Assembly (NCBI RefSeq): GCF_902506375.1
Contig: NZ_LR733284.1
Span: 2,976,222 to 3,040,221 of the forward strand
Source of the DNA: Microbacterium sp. 8M
Lineage (GTDB): Bacteria; Actinomycetota; Actinomycetes; Actinomycetales; Microbacteriaceae
Length of the DNA stretch: 64,000 nucleotides
Reading direction: 5' to 3'
Below are positions 43,712-52,217 of this stretch, one piece after another; within the stretch, counting starts at the first letter, position 1; the number at the start of each line of letters is the position of its first letter. The notes beneath the pieces were generated by a model that was not told the DNA's origin, did not search any database, and was given only the letters and a program-made list of their open reading frames with translations. The translations under genes were made by a program, and so were the position numbers.

Positions 43712-44410
43712 TCAGCGCTTGAGCACCGCGAGCATGTCGGCGGCGGTGCCGTGGAAGATCGGGCCGTGGCCGACCACGATCGTGCGCTCGGGCAGGTCGC
43801 GCAGACGCTCGAGGCTGCCCGGAGTGACCTCGGGATCGTCGCTGAACGGGCCAACCTGCACGTCCGACGAGCCGTTGAGCACGTGCCGCGTGGTGATCGC
43901 GTCGCCCACGAAGATCGCGTCGACGGCGGGCACGCGGATCGCCACGGATCCGGCCGAGTGCCCGGGCAGGCCGATGATCTCGGGCGCTCCAGGCAGGTCG
44001 AGCACGTCGCCGTCCCGCACGGTGCGCACCGCGCCGAGGTGCTTCGGGCGCAGACCGCCGCGGCGCAGGGCGGCGGCGAAGAACTGCAGCGTGGGACCCA
44101 GGCGCATCGCGCCGCCGGATGCGGACGGCGTCTTCTCCCCTTGCGCGCGGCCCGCGTCGGCCTCGTGCACGTAGGTCGGCACGCCGTGCGCGGTGCGCAG
44201 CCACTCGGCGACGCCGATGTGATCGCTGTCGCCGTGCGTCAGCACGACGCCGCGGATGTCGGAGACGCTGCGGCCGGCGGCGGCGAGGGCCTGCTGCAGG
44301 ATCCGTCGGTCGCCCGGGAGCCCTGCATCGATGAGCGTGACGCCCTCGTCCGTGACGACGGCGTGCATGGCGACGATGTCGTCGCCGATCCGGAGGAGTT
44401 CTGCGTTCAT
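43712..44410 (-). CDS. Metallo-beta-lactamase-fold hydrolase (glyoxalase II/lactonase-like)
   Basis: 232 residues. The metal motif THGDSDHIG (HxxxxDH; first His partly replaced by Gly-Asp), then the His in GLPGHSAGSVAI, the bridging Asp in FVGDAI, and VVGHGPI. Substrate unknown; lactones and quorum signals are possibilities only. Divergent from a TetR gene 91 bases away; two operator-like sites lie in front of this start, so it is probably repressed by that TetR. Confidence 0.82.
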   Translation of the reverse strand: MNAELLRIGDDIVAMHAVVTDEGVTLIDAGLPGDRRILQQALAAAGRSVSDIRGVVLTHGDSDHIGVAEWLRTAHGVPTYVHEADAGRAQGEKTPSASGGAMRLGPTLQFFAAALRRGGLRPKHLGAVRTVRDGDVLDLPGAPEIIGLPGHSAGSVAIRVPAVDAIFVGDAITTRHVLNGSSDVQVGPFSDDPEVTPGSLERLRDLPERTIVVGHGPIFHGTAADMLAVLKR

Positions 44411-44413
44411 GAT

Positions 44414-44452
44414 GGCTACGCTACATAGCTATCATGGCTACTGTCAATAGCC
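44414..44452. promoter_or_regulatory. Pair of TetR-type operators 22 bp apart
   Basis: GGCTA-n7-TAGCT at 44414-44430 and GGCTA-n7-TAGCC at 44436-44452. The centres are 22 bp apart, two helical turns, fitting two dimers on one face. The first site lies three bases from the metallo-hydrolase start codon. Confidence 0.65.
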
Positions 44453-44501
44453 TTATGATGAAGGATCCCGATCCGACGGGGTCGTCGCAGAGGAGGAACC
44501 G

Positions 44502-45083
44502 ATGCCGGCACCGCAGCGCGTCACCCGCGCCGCCCTGACCGCCGCCGCCCGCGCGATCGCCGAGAGTGACGGCGTCGACGCGGTCACGATCAGCGCCGTC
44601 GCCGCAGCCGTCGGCGTCCGCCCGCCCAGCCTCTACAAGCACGTCGCGCACCGCCACGACCTGCTGAGCCTCATCGCCGACGACGCGGCGCGCGAGCTCG
44701 ACGAGGACATCGCGGCGCTGACCGGATCCGCCGACCCGGCCGCCGATCCCGCCGCGGCACTCGTCGCGATCGCCCGGGCCTTCCGCGCATTCAGCGCGCG
44801 CTCCCCGCGCTCGGCATCGCTGCTGTTCGCCGGGGCCGCCCTGAGCGCGCAGCCGCAGTCCGACGGGATGGCCGCGCTCACGTCGACGCTCCTGGAGGCG
44901 GTGCGCACCGCCGCACCCGGCGATCCGCTCCCCGCCGCCCGCACGCTGACCGCCTGGGCGCACGGCTTCTGCACCATGGAGCAGTCGGGGGCCTTCCAGC
45001 TCGGCGGCGATGTGGACGAGGCGTTCGAATTCGGCCTCGCCGCGCTCGTGCGAGCGATCACCGGCAGTTCGGCGCAGGGCTGA
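44502..45083 (+). CDS. TetR-family regulator with TetR_C_33-like (WHG) domain
   Basis: 193 residues. HTH at about residues 28-52 (VTISAVAAAVGVRPPSLYKHVAHRHDLL). The C-terminal part contains TAWAHGFCTMEQSGAFQLGGDVDEAFEFGL, matching the WHG-type domain. GGAGGA stands seven bases before the ATG. It likely controls the divergent metallo-hydrolase and itself. Confidence 0.9.
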   Translation: MPAPQRVTRAALTAAARAIAESDGVDAVTISAVAAAVGVRPPSLYKHVAHRHDLLSLIADDAARELDEDIAALTGSADPAADPAAALVAIARAFRAFSARSPRSASLLFAGAALSAQPQSDGMAALTSTLLEAVRTAAPGDPLPAARTLTAWAHGFCTMEQSGAFQLGGDVDEAFEFGLAALVRAITGSSAQG

Positions 45084-45222
45084 CCGGGCGCCACCGCTGT
45101 CTCCGAGACGGGCGGGCGGCGCAGGGTGTCGCGACGGCGCCCGCACAGCCTCCCCGCGGCTGCGGCGGATCCGGTGTCGTGGCTCCTGACTCCGAGGCCG
45201 GCACGCGGCGTAGGGTGGCGTC

Positions 45223-45882
45223 ATGGCACGGATCGAGGATCTGGATCGCGTGGCTGCGGCCGCGGCGAACGGCACCCCGGACGCCGCCGCGACGCAGCTG
45301 GCCGCGCTCGACGAGCTCGTCGCGGCCGTCGACGCGGACCGCGCTGCGGGGACATTCGCGCGCTGGGGCCGCGCCGTGGCGCGCGACGCACGCACGGGCG
45401 CGGAGCTGCTGCCCCGCCCGCTGTTCGAGGCGCTGCACGATCGCGCCGGGCTCGACGCGGCATGGCCCGTCGGCAACGCCGGACTGCTGCAGACCTACGG
45501 GTCGCTGCTGTCGCCGGATGCGCCGGCGGAGCACGGGCGCGAGCGCTGGTTCGGAGGAGCGCTGGCCACGGCCCTCGGCCTCGACCCCGGCGCCTTCGCA
45601 CCGTGGGCGGGCGAGCGCACGCTGCTCAGCCGCGCCACGGAGGCCGCCACCGTGCTGCTCGCCTCGGGCGGGGAGTTCTCCTGGTACGCGCTCGTCGACG
45701 GCCGGGCCACCCGAGCCGTGCTCACCCACGAGCACGGCGGATCGCGCGCCCTGGCCTACGCCGTGGCGCCGGAGCCGGGAACCCGGCCGCTCCTGGTCGC
45801 GCTGCTCCCCGTGACGCAGGCGGAGCCCGTGCGCCGCGAGCTCGACGAGGCGTCCGCGCGCCTGCGCTGGGGCGCTGCCTGA
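45223..45882 (+). CDS. Uncharacterised 219-residue protein
   Basis: I do not recognise the family. The sequence is Ala/Arg-rich, without membrane helix or signal peptide, and divides into a helical N-terminus (MARIEDLDRVAAAAANG, LAALDELVAAVDADR), a conserved-looking middle (DAAWPVGNAGLLQTYGSLLS, ERWFGGALATALGLDPG) and a beta-rich end (GEFSWYALVDGRATRAVLTHE). The middle mentions an ordered Trp-Pro-x-Gly-Asn-Ala-Gly turn. Codon use is as in neighbours, so it is a real gene. A -10-like TAGGGT lies close upstream. Confidence 0.7.
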   Translation: MARIEDLDRVAAAAANGTPDAAATQLAALDELVAAVDADRAAGTFARWGRAVARDARTGAELLPRPLFEALHDRAGLDAAWPVGNAGLLQTYGSLLSPDAPAEHGRERWFGGALATALGLDPGAFAPWAGERTLLSRATEAATVLLASGGEFSWYALVDGRATRAVLTHEHGGSRALAYAVAPEPGTRPLLVALLPVTQAEPVRRELDEASARLRWGAA

Positions 45883-45960
45883 GCGGGCACGCGGCCGAGA
45901 TCCCGAAGAACCGATCGGCGCGGCGGCCCGCACCGACGCACGGGGTTGCGCGGTCTCGGC

Positions 45961-47412
45961 TCAGGCCGGGGCGTGCGCCTCGAGGAACTCGTAGACGTCG
46001 GTCGTGTCGACACCCGGGAACGCGCCCGTCGGCAGGGTCGCGAGCAGGGTGCGCGGGGTGCGCACGTTCGGCCACGCCTGGTCCCTCCAGCGCGCCTCGA
46101 GCTCGGCGGGCGCACGCCGGCAGCACACCTCGACCGAGTGCTTGGAGACGCCGCGGTTGGGGGTGTCCCGCCCGATGAACCACTTGGTGTCATCGAAGCG
46201 CACCCCCACGCTCACCGAGTGCAGGCCCTCGCTGGAGGGCTCGACCCGGGCGGTGCACCAGTACGTGCCGTTGCCCGTGTCGGTGTACTGGTAGTACGGG
46301 TTGAACCGGTCCTCGACGTCGAAGACGACCCGGCTGGTCCACTTGCGGCAGCACATCTGCCCCTCGATGGATCCGAGCCGGTCGGTCGGGAAGTTCACGT
46401 CGTCGTTCTCGTACGCCTTGGTGATGGTGCCCGACTCGTGCACCTTGAGGAAGTGCACCGGGATGTCGAGGTGCCGGGTGGCGAGGTTCGTGAACCGGTG
46501 CGCGGCGGTCTCGTACGACACCGAGTACGCGTCACGCAGGTCCTCGATCGAGATCGCGCGGCGCTGCTTCGCGTCCTTGAGCACGGGGACGAGGTGCTCC
46601 TCCGGCATGAGCAGCGCGCCGGTGAGGTAGTTGGTCTCGACGCGCTGGCGCAGGAACTCGGCATAGCTGCGCGGCTCGGAATGCCCGAGGATCCGGCTCG
46701 ACAGCGCCTGCAGCACCGCGGTGCGCGCGTCGCCCTTGCCGGGGACCCGACTGGACAGGTAGAGCCGTCCGTGTGCGAGATCCGCGACGCTGCGCGTGGA
46801 CTGCGGCAGGTCGGGCGCGTAATGCAGCGTGAAGCCGAGATGCGCGGCGATGTCGCTCGCGGTGCGCTGCGTGAGAGGTCCGCCCGGGTGGCGCACCGCG
46901 GCGAGGATCTCCGCAGCCTTCTGCTCGAGATCCGCGAAGTGGTTGTCCTGGTTGCGCATGAGGTGGCGCAGCTCGAGGTTCGCCCGGCGGGCCTCCTCGG
47001 GCGTTGCGGAGCGCTCATCGCGCAGCCGCTCGATCTCGCCGTGCAGCGCGAGCAGCGCGCGAAGCGCCTCGTCGGGCACGGTCTTCGCGATGCGGAACGG
47101 CGCGATGCCGAGGGCCTGGAACGTCTGCCCCTTCATCGCGCGTTCGACGGCGATCTCCATGCCGCTGCGCTCGTCCAGCGGAGTCTCGGCGAGGATCTGG
47201 TCGATCGTCGTGTCCAGGGCGCGGGCGATGGCCTGCAGCTGCGTGAGCTTGGGCTCGCGCTTGCCCGTCTCGATCATCGACACCTGGCTGGGTGCGCGGT
47301 CGATCTCGGTCGCGAGCTGCTCGAGCGTCATCCCCCGGGCGGTGCGGAGCTGCCGGATGCGCCGTCCGATGGTGAGGGCGTCGACCTCTTCTGCCGAGTC
47401 TGCGGTGACCAT
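45961..47412 (-). CDS. ramB: RamB-type regulator of acetate metabolism (XRE HTH, IrrE-like, DUF2083)
   Basis: 483 residues. HTH at residues 15-70 (IGRRIRQLRTARGMTLEQLATEIDRAPSQVSMIETGKREPKL spread across it). The middle is IrrE/ImmA-peptidase-like but the HExxH motif is missing (LSSRILGHSEPRSYAEF). The C-terminal DUF2083 domain carries several cysteines (QMCCRKWTSRV, VEVCCRRAP). This layout is that of RamB of C. glutamicum, which represses glyoxylate-shunt and acetate genes. It is divergent from malate synthase, the expected target. Confidence 0.9.
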   Translation of the reverse strand: MVTADSAEEVDALTIGRRIRQLRTARGMTLEQLATEIDRAPSQVSMIETGKREPKLTQLQAIARALDTTIDQILAETPLDERSGMEIAVERAMKGQTFQALGIAPFRIAKTVPDEALRALLALHGEIERLRDERSATPEEARRANLELRHLMRNQDNHFADLEQKAAEILAAVRHPGGPLTQRTASDIAAHLGFTLHYAPDLPQSTRSVADLAHGRLYLSSRVPGKGDARTAVLQALSSRILGHSEPRSYAEFLRQRVETNYLTGALLMPEEHLVPVLKDAKQRRAISIEDLRDAYSVSYETAAHRFTNLATRHLDIPVHFLKVHESGTITKAYENDDVNFPTDRLGSIEGQMCCRKWTSRVVFDVEDRFNPYYQYTDTGNGTYWCTARVEPSSEGLHSVSVGVRFDDTKWFIGRDTPNRGVSKHSVEVCCRRAPAELEARWRDQAWPNVRTPRTLLATLPTGAFPGVDTTDVYEFLEAHAPA

Positions 47413-47579
47413 GCGCCCGATTCTGTCATGAAAACAGAAATCTCATCAAACTTCTCTCCGAAATTGGTCAAGCATGGCGGTGAACTTCACCCAGAGTGGT
47501 CTCACACCACCAGCCGCTTCGCCGGTCCCGGAGCTCGCCGAAGGGCCGTGCCGACCGACATCTCACGGAGGAGAAGATC
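47413..47579. promoter_or_regulatory. Divergent promoter region of ramB and malate synthase
   Basis: The first 60 bases are strikingly AT-rich for this genome (ATGAAAACAGAAATCTC, ATCAAACTTC, GAAATTGG). AT-rich A/T tracts agree with a RamB-type operator; I do not see a perfect match to the C. glutamicum consensus. The right part has a diverged copy of the dispersed repeat (GGTCCCGGAGCTCGCCGAAG, near 47524). Confidence 0.5.
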
Positions 47580-49244
47580 ATGACCATTCCCACTGCGTCG
47601 CCGACCGCCCCGATCCGGATCGTCGGCACCGTCGCCCCCGCCGAGGGGCCCTCGATGCGCATCACGGGCCCGATGCACGAACGCTACGCGGAGATCCTCA
47701 CCCCCGCAGCGGTCGCGTTCCTCACCGAGCTGCACCACCGCTTCGCCGGCCGCCGGCACGACCGCCTCGCCGACCGCATGCGTCGCCGCTTCGAGATCGG
47801 CAACGGCCACGACCCTCGGTTCCGCGACGACACCCGGCACATCCGCGAGGACGCCGACTGGCGGGTGGCGGGTGTCGGCCCGGGCCTCGAGGACCGTCGG
47901 GTCGAGATCACCGGCCCGACGGATCCGAAGATGACCATCAACGCCCTGAACTCGGGCGCGAAGGTCTGGCTGGCCGACCAGGAGGACGCGACGAGCCCCA
48001 CCTGGCGCAACGTCATCGGGGGCCAGCTGTCGCTGCGCGACGCGATCCGCGGTCGCCTGACCTACACGAGCGAGGACGGCAGGGAGTACCGCGTCACCGC
48101 CGAGCGGACCCCGACGATCGTGATGCGCCCCCGCGGCTGGCACCTGGTCGAGAAGCATCTCGAGTTCACCGACCGCACCGGCCGTCGCATGGACGCCTCG
48201 GGATCCCTGGTCGACTTCGGCCTCTACTTCTTCCACAACGCCCAGGCGCTCATCGAGGGCGGCCGGGGCCCGTACTTCTACCTCGCCAAGATCGAGTCCA
48301 GCGAGGAGGCGAAACTCTGGAACGACGTGTTCACGTTCAGCGAGGAGTACTTCGGGATCCCCCGCGGCACGATCCGAGCGACGGTGCTCATCGAGACGCT
48401 GCCCGCGGCGTTCGAGATGGAGGAGATCCTGTTCGAGCTGCGCGAGCACTGCGCGGGCCTGAACGCCGGCCGCTGGGACTACATCTTCTCGATCATCAAG
48501 AACTACCGCGGTCGCGGCGCCCGCTTCGTGCTGCCGGACCGCAGCGAGGTCACGATGACCGTGCCGTTCATGCGCGCCTACACCGAGCTGCTCGTGAAGA
48601 CCTGCCACAAGCGGGGCGCCTTCGCGATCGGCGGGATGAGCGCATTCATCCCCAACCGCCGTGACCCCGAGGTAACGGCGCGGGCGATCGAGAAGGTCGC
48701 CGCCGACAAGAAGCGCGAGGCCGGCGACGGCTTCGACGGCACCTGGGTGGCGCACCCCGACCTGATCCCCACCGCCCGCGCGGAGTTCGACGCGGTGCTG
48801 GGTGACCGCCCCAACCAGCTCGACCGGCAGCGGGATGACGTGCAGGTGCGCGCCGAGGACCTGCTCGACGTGCGCATCGGCCGGCCCATCACGGCCGAGG
48901 GCGTGCGGGACAACGTCTCCGTGGCCATCCGCTACATCGAGGCGTGGCTGCGCGGGATCGGCGCCGTGGCGATCGACAACCTCATGGAGGACGCGGCGAC
49001 CGCCGAGATCAGCCGCTCGCAGGTCTGGCAGTGGATCCATCAGGGCCAGTCCACTCAGGACGGCACGCTGATCACCGCCGAGTACGTCGAGGGGCTGATC
49101 AGCACCCTGCTCGCGGAGATCCCGCGCACCGAGGGCGACCGCTTCGACGACGCGGCCGCTGTGTTCCGCGAGGTGGCGCTGCGACCGGAGTTCCCGGCGT
49201 TCCTGACCCTCGGCGCGTACGCCGAGCACCTCGTCGAGGACTGA
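47580..49244 (+). CDS. aceB: Malate synthase A
   Basis: 554 residues. It condenses glyoxylate and acetyl-CoA to malate. Motifs: KVWLADQEDATSPTW with the catalytic-site acidic pair, RPRGWHLVEKHL, LIETLPAAFEMEEILFELREHCAGLNAGRWDYIFS (metal Glu and Asp), and WVAHPDLIP. GGAGGAG lies eight bases before the ATG. RamB is divergent; isocitrate lyase, the partner enzyme, is not in the window. Confidence 0.96.
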   Translation: MTIPTASPTAPIRIVGTVAPAEGPSMRITGPMHERYAEILTPAAVAFLTELHHRFAGRRHDRLADRMRRRFEIGNGHDPRFRDDTRHIREDADWRVAGVGPGLEDRRVEITGPTDPKMTINALNSGAKVWLADQEDATSPTWRNVIGGQLSLRDAIRGRLTYTSEDGREYRVTAERTPTIVMRPRGWHLVEKHLEFTDRTGRRMDASGSLVDFGLYFFHNAQALIEGGRGPYFYLAKIESSEEAKLWNDVFTFSEEYFGIPRGTIRATVLIETLPAAFEMEEILFELREHCAGLNAGRWDYIFSIIKNYRGRGARFVLPDRSEVTMTVPFMRAYTELLVKTCHKRGAFAIGGMSAFIPNRRDPEVTARAIEKVAADKKREAGDGFDGTWVAHPDLIPTARAEFDAVLGDRPNQLDRQRDDVQVRAEDLLDVRIGRPITAEGVRDNVSVAIRYIEAWLRGIGAVAIDNLMEDAATAEISRSQVWQWIHQGQSTQDGTLITAEYVEGLISTLLAEIPRTEGDRFDDAAAVFREVALRPEFPAFLTLGAYAEHLVED

Positions 49245-49263
49245 CGGTTCACGGCGACCGAGC

Positions 49264-49346
49264 CGCCCTTCGTCTCGTCGCTTCGCTCCTCGCTCAGGGA
49301 CCGGTCCATGGATCGGCCCTGAGCGAGCGAAGCAAGACGAACGGCG
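49264..49346. repeat. Large imperfect palindrome related to the dispersed repeat
   Basis: The left half runs CTTCGTCTCGTCGCTTCGCT to CTCAGGGACCGG and the right half is CGGCCCTGAGCGAGCGAAGC up to AAGACGAACGG. It looks like two dispersed repeats head to head, in the gap between aceB and rraA, and probably forms a hairpin terminator for aceB. A single relative lies at 9200-9236. Confidence 0.65.
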
Positions 49347-49382
49347 CTCAACGACCACGAGGGCTGTGAAAGGATCCCTGCC

Positions 49383-49847
49383 ATGACCTCCACCGCTGAC
49401 CTCTACGACGAGCACGGAGACGCGCTGCAGTCGCTCGCCCTGCAGCTGCGCGACTTCGGCGGGCGCATCGCGTTCGAAGGACCCGTCCGGACCGTGCGCT
49501 GCTTCCAGGACAACCAGCTGGTGAAGGAGCTGCTCGCCACGGACGGCGAGGGCTCGGTGCTCGTGATCGACGGGTCGGGTTCCCTCGGCACGGCGCTGAT
49601 GGGCGACATGATCGCGGAGAGCGCGGTCGCCCACGGCTGGGCCGGCGTGGTCATCCACGGCGCGATCCGCGACAGCGCGGCGATCGGGCACCTCCCGATC
49701 GGCGTGAAGGCACTCGGCACGAACCCGCGCAAGAGCGGCAAGACCGGATCCGGCGAGGTCGACGTCGTGCTGCGCTTCGGCGATGTCGAGTTCCGTCCGG
49801 GCGCCCGGCTGTACGCCGACGAGGACGGGGTGCTCGTCGAGCGCTGA
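49383..49847 (+). CDS. rraA: RraA-family protein (RNase E inhibitor-like / HMG aldolase fold)
   Basis: 154 residues, usual length. Signature: LVKELLATDGEGSVLVIDGSGSLGTALMGDMIAESAVAHGWAGVVIHGAIRDSAAIG is the Mg-binding core, with Arg in IRDS and the preceding GDM. Proteins of this family either inhibit RNase E or act as 4-hydroxy-4-methyl-2-oxoglutarate / oxaloacetate aldolase; the sequence alone does not decide. The gene after aceB could suggest a metabolic role. Confidence 0.9.
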   Translation: MTSTADLYDEHGDALQSLALQLRDFGGRIAFEGPVRTVRCFQDNQLVKELLATDGEGSVLVIDGSGSLGTALMGDMIAESAVAHGWAGVVIHGAIRDSAAIGHLPIGVKALGTNPRKSGKTGSGEVDVVLRFGDVEFRPGARLYADEDGVLVER

Positions 49848-49927
49848 ACAGCCGGGCTTCGCCGGCCGCGCGCCGGTTGCCCGCCGTGCCCGGCCCGACC
49901 CGTCGTCGCCGCGCCTACGCTGGAGCC

Positions 49928-50377
49928 ATGACCAGCCCAGCCCCGCGGCGCGCCCTGCTCGAGAGCATCGTCGACGAGTTCCTGCACGACTACCCCCGGG
50001 GCGCGCGCCTGCTCGCCGTCGCGAGCCCGGACACCGGCCGCTCCGCGGACTGGGCCGGGAGCCTGCGCACGGTGCTCGAGGAGCGGGGCATCGACGCCAC
50101 GACCGTCGCGCAGGACGACCGCGCCGAGACGGACCTGCGCACCGAGGTCGTGGCGCCGTTCCGTGCGCAGCAAGCCGACGCCGTGCTGATCGTGTCCGGA
50201 GCGACGAGTCTGCTCGCCGAGCGCACCCGCGGGCTGTGGCACTACTCCGTGTGGCTGATCGAGGGCGACGAGGTGCCGCACACCGCGGCGACCGCGCTCA
50301 TCGACGTCACGGATCCCGACGCTCCCGCTCGGCGCCTCGCCGACTACTGCGCGGTGCCGCCCTCGTTCCTCACCTGA
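49928..50377 (+). CDS. Uridine-kinase-like protein lacking the P-loop
   Basis: 149 residues. The order strand, loop, helix, VVLxV-like strand resembles nucleoside/uridine kinases: ARLLAVASPDTGRSADWAGSLRTVLEERGIDATTVAQDD aligns with the usual start, but the Walker A GxxGxGKT is replaced by ASPDTGRSA. Later ADAVLIVSGATSLLAERTRGLWHYSVWLIE matches the Walker-B/LRPELRGLWDLSVWL region of such kinases. It is also short. It should not phosphorylate nucleosides; a regulatory or vestigial protein is inferred. ATG at 49928. Confidence 0.6.
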   Translation: MTSPAPRRALLESIVDEFLHDYPRGARLLAVASPDTGRSADWAGSLRTVLEERGIDATTVAQDDRAETDLRTEVVAPFRAQQADAVLIVSGATSLLAERTRGLWHYSVWLIEGDEVPHTAATALIDVTDPDAPARRLADYCAVPPSFLT

Positions 50378-50492
50378 ACCGGGACAGGGGTGACCGGACC
50401 GGTCCCATTCTGTTCGCCGCGACGGACAAGTCGAGAGGCTCTTTGTACGTCATGGCCATTTCACGCCGGAGGCTCCCGAGTACGCTGGGTGC

Positions 50493-51695
50493 GTGACCGA
50501 ACGCGCGCCTCTCTCCCGCAAACTCTCCGCCATCGCCGAGTCCGCCACGTTGAAGGTGGACGCCAAGGCCAAGGCCCTCAAGGCCGAGGGCAAGCCCGTC
50601 GTCTCGTACGCCGCGGGCGAGCCCGATTTCGCCACGCCGCAGTTCATCGTGGACGCGGCGGCCGAGGCTCTGGCGAACCCGGCGAACTACCGCTACACGC
50701 CGGCCGCGGGTCTTCCCGAGCTCCGTGAGGCGATCGCCGCGAAGACCCTGCGCGACTCGGGCCTCGAGGTGTCGCCGAGCCAGGTCATCGTCACCAACGG
50801 CGGCAAGCAGTCGGTCTACCAGGCGTTCCAGGCCGTGGTGAACCCGGGTGACGAGGTGCTGCTCCCCGCGCCGTACTGGACCACGTATCCCGAAGCCATC
50901 CGCCTCGCCGACGGCGTTCCCGTCGAGGTCTTCGCCGGCGCCGACCAGGACTACAAGGTCACCGTCGACCAGCTCGAGGCAGCACGCACCGACCGCACCA
51001 CCGTGCTCGTGTTCGTCTCGCCGTCGAACCCGACCGGATCCGTCTACTCCGCCGAGGAGACCAAGTCGATCGCCGCCTGGGCGCTCGAGCACGGGATCTG
51101 GATCATCTCGGACGAGATCTACCAGAACCTCACCTACGAGGGCGTCAAGGCGACCTCCGTCGTGGAGGCGCTGCCCGAGGTCGCCGGCCAGACGATCCTG
51201 GTCAACGGCGTCGCGAAGACCTACGCGATGACCGGCTGGCGGGTGGGCTGGATGGTGGGCCCGGCCGACGCGATCAAGATCGCCGGCAACCTGCAGTCGC
51301 ACCTCACCAGCAACGTGAACAACGTCGCCCAGCGCGCTGCGATCGCCGCCCTGAACGGTCCGCAGACCGAGGCCGAGCAGATGCGCGAGGCGTTCGACCG
51401 CCGCCGCCGGCTGATCGTGTCGGAGCTGTCGAAGATCGACGGCCTCGTCGTGCCGAACCCGACCGGCGCCTTCTACGTCTACCCCGACGTGCAGGGCCTG
51501 CTCGGCCGCACCTGGGGCGGCGTGACCCCGACGACGTCGCTCGAGCTCGCCGACCTCATCCTCGACCAGGCCGAGGTCGCCGTCGTGCCGGGCGAGGCGT
51601 TCGGCCCGTCGGGCTACATCCGCATGTCGTACGCGCTCGGCGACGACCAGCTCCTCGAGGGCGTGCAGCGGCTGCAGCGGCTGTTCGCCTCCTGA
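50493..51695 (+). CDS. Class I pyridoxal-phosphate aminotransferase (aspartate aminotransferase-like)
   Basis: 400 residues. Motifs of the Igamma/AspC branch: [54 protein letters not shown], the PLP Lys in [16 protein letters not shown] and the late Arg in GYIRMSYA. It transfers amino groups between aspartate (or another amino acid) and 2-oxoglutarate. The start is GTG ([23 protein letters not shown] is split after the usual N-terminal helix). Ends before a doubled inverted repeat. Confidence 0.92.
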   Translation: MTERAPLSRKLSAIAESATLKVDAKAKALKAEGKPVVSYAAGEPDFATPQFIVDAAAEALANPANYRYTPAAGLPELREAIAAKTLRDSGLEVSPSQVIVTNGGKQSVYQAFQAVVNPGDEVLLPAPYWTTYPEAIRLADGVPVEVFAGADQDYKVTVDQLEAARTDRTTVLVFVSPSNPTGSVYSAEETKSIAAWALEHGIWIISDEIYQNLTYEGVKATSVVEALPEVAGQTILVNGVAKTYAMTGWRVGWMVGPADAIKIAGNLQSHLTSNVNNVAQRAAIAALNGPQTEAEQMREAFDRRRRLIVSELSKIDGLVVPNPTGAFYVYPDVQGLLGRTWGGVTPTTSLELADLILDQAEVAVVPGEAFGPSGYIRMSYALGDDQLLEGVQRLQRLFAS

Positions 51696-51718
51696 CGCGC
51701 GCGGGGGCGGGCGCTCAC

Positions 51719-51796
51719 GAACGCCCCCCTCGAGCATCTTCGCCCCCTCTGAGCAGCGCTTCTCAGAGGGGGCGAAGGCGTTCAGAGGGGGCGAAC
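51719..51796. repeat. Doubled inverted repeat between convergent genes
   Basis: CTTCGCCCCCTCTGAG (51738-51753) and its exact complement CTCAGAGGGGGCGAAG (51762-51777) form the inner hairpin. A second right arm TTCAGAGGGGGCGAAC (51781-51796) and an imperfect left arm GAACGCCCCCCTCGAG (51719-51734) form the outer one. Same design as 1829-1913 and 7151-7235. Likely a bidirectional terminator. Confidence 0.65.
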
Positions 51797-51818
51797 ACGC
51801 AAGCGACCGACGGCGCTC

Positions 51819-52217
51819 TCAGTCCTCGTAGCCGATGAGCCAGCGCACGCCGAAGCGGTCGACGAGCGTGCCGTCGTGCGCGCCCCACGGCCGCTGCTGC
51901 AGCGGATCGATCACCCGGCCGCCGTCGGCGAGCTGTGCGAACCATCGCGTGAGCGTCTCGGGATCCGCCGTGCCGAGCAGGGAGAAGAACATCCCGTTCA
52001 TGTGCACTGCGTCCTCGTCCGGCGCCGCGTCGGCGGCGGCGAGCGCGACCGGTCCGCCGGTGAGCATGCCGTGCGCGATGGCGTCGCCCGGGCCGTCGGC
52101 GCGACCGAACTCCGCGTACGTGTGCAGCACCGCCTCGCCTCCGAAGATCGCCTGGTAGAACGGCAGCGCATCGGCCGCGGTCCCGGGGAACAGAAGGTAG
52201 GGCACGAGTCCGGTCAT
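51819..52217 (-). CDS. PhnB-like VOC protein
   Basis: 132 residues: LVPYLLFPGTAADALPFYQAIFGGEAVLHTYAEF, then NGMFFSLLGTADPETLTRWFAQLADGGRV and WGAHDGTLVDRFGVRWLIG. These are the conserved blocks of PhnB/3-demethylubiquinone-methyltransferase-like VOC proteins, whose function is mostly unknown. Monocistronic. Confidence 0.88.
   Translation of the reverse strand: MTGLVPYLLFPGTAADALPFYQAIFGGEAVLHTYAEFGRADGPGDAIAHGMLTGGPVALAAADAAPDEDAVHMNGMFFSLLGTADPETLTRWFAQLADGGRVIDPLQQRPWGAHDGTLVDRFGVRWLIGYED

Noticed and set aside
40347..44174. A 1275-codon open frame on the plus strand across gabT and pucR.
   Set aside because: Composition is that of a frame-shadow (Arg/Gly/Ala-rich, no domain) and it runs antisense through the clear gabT gene.
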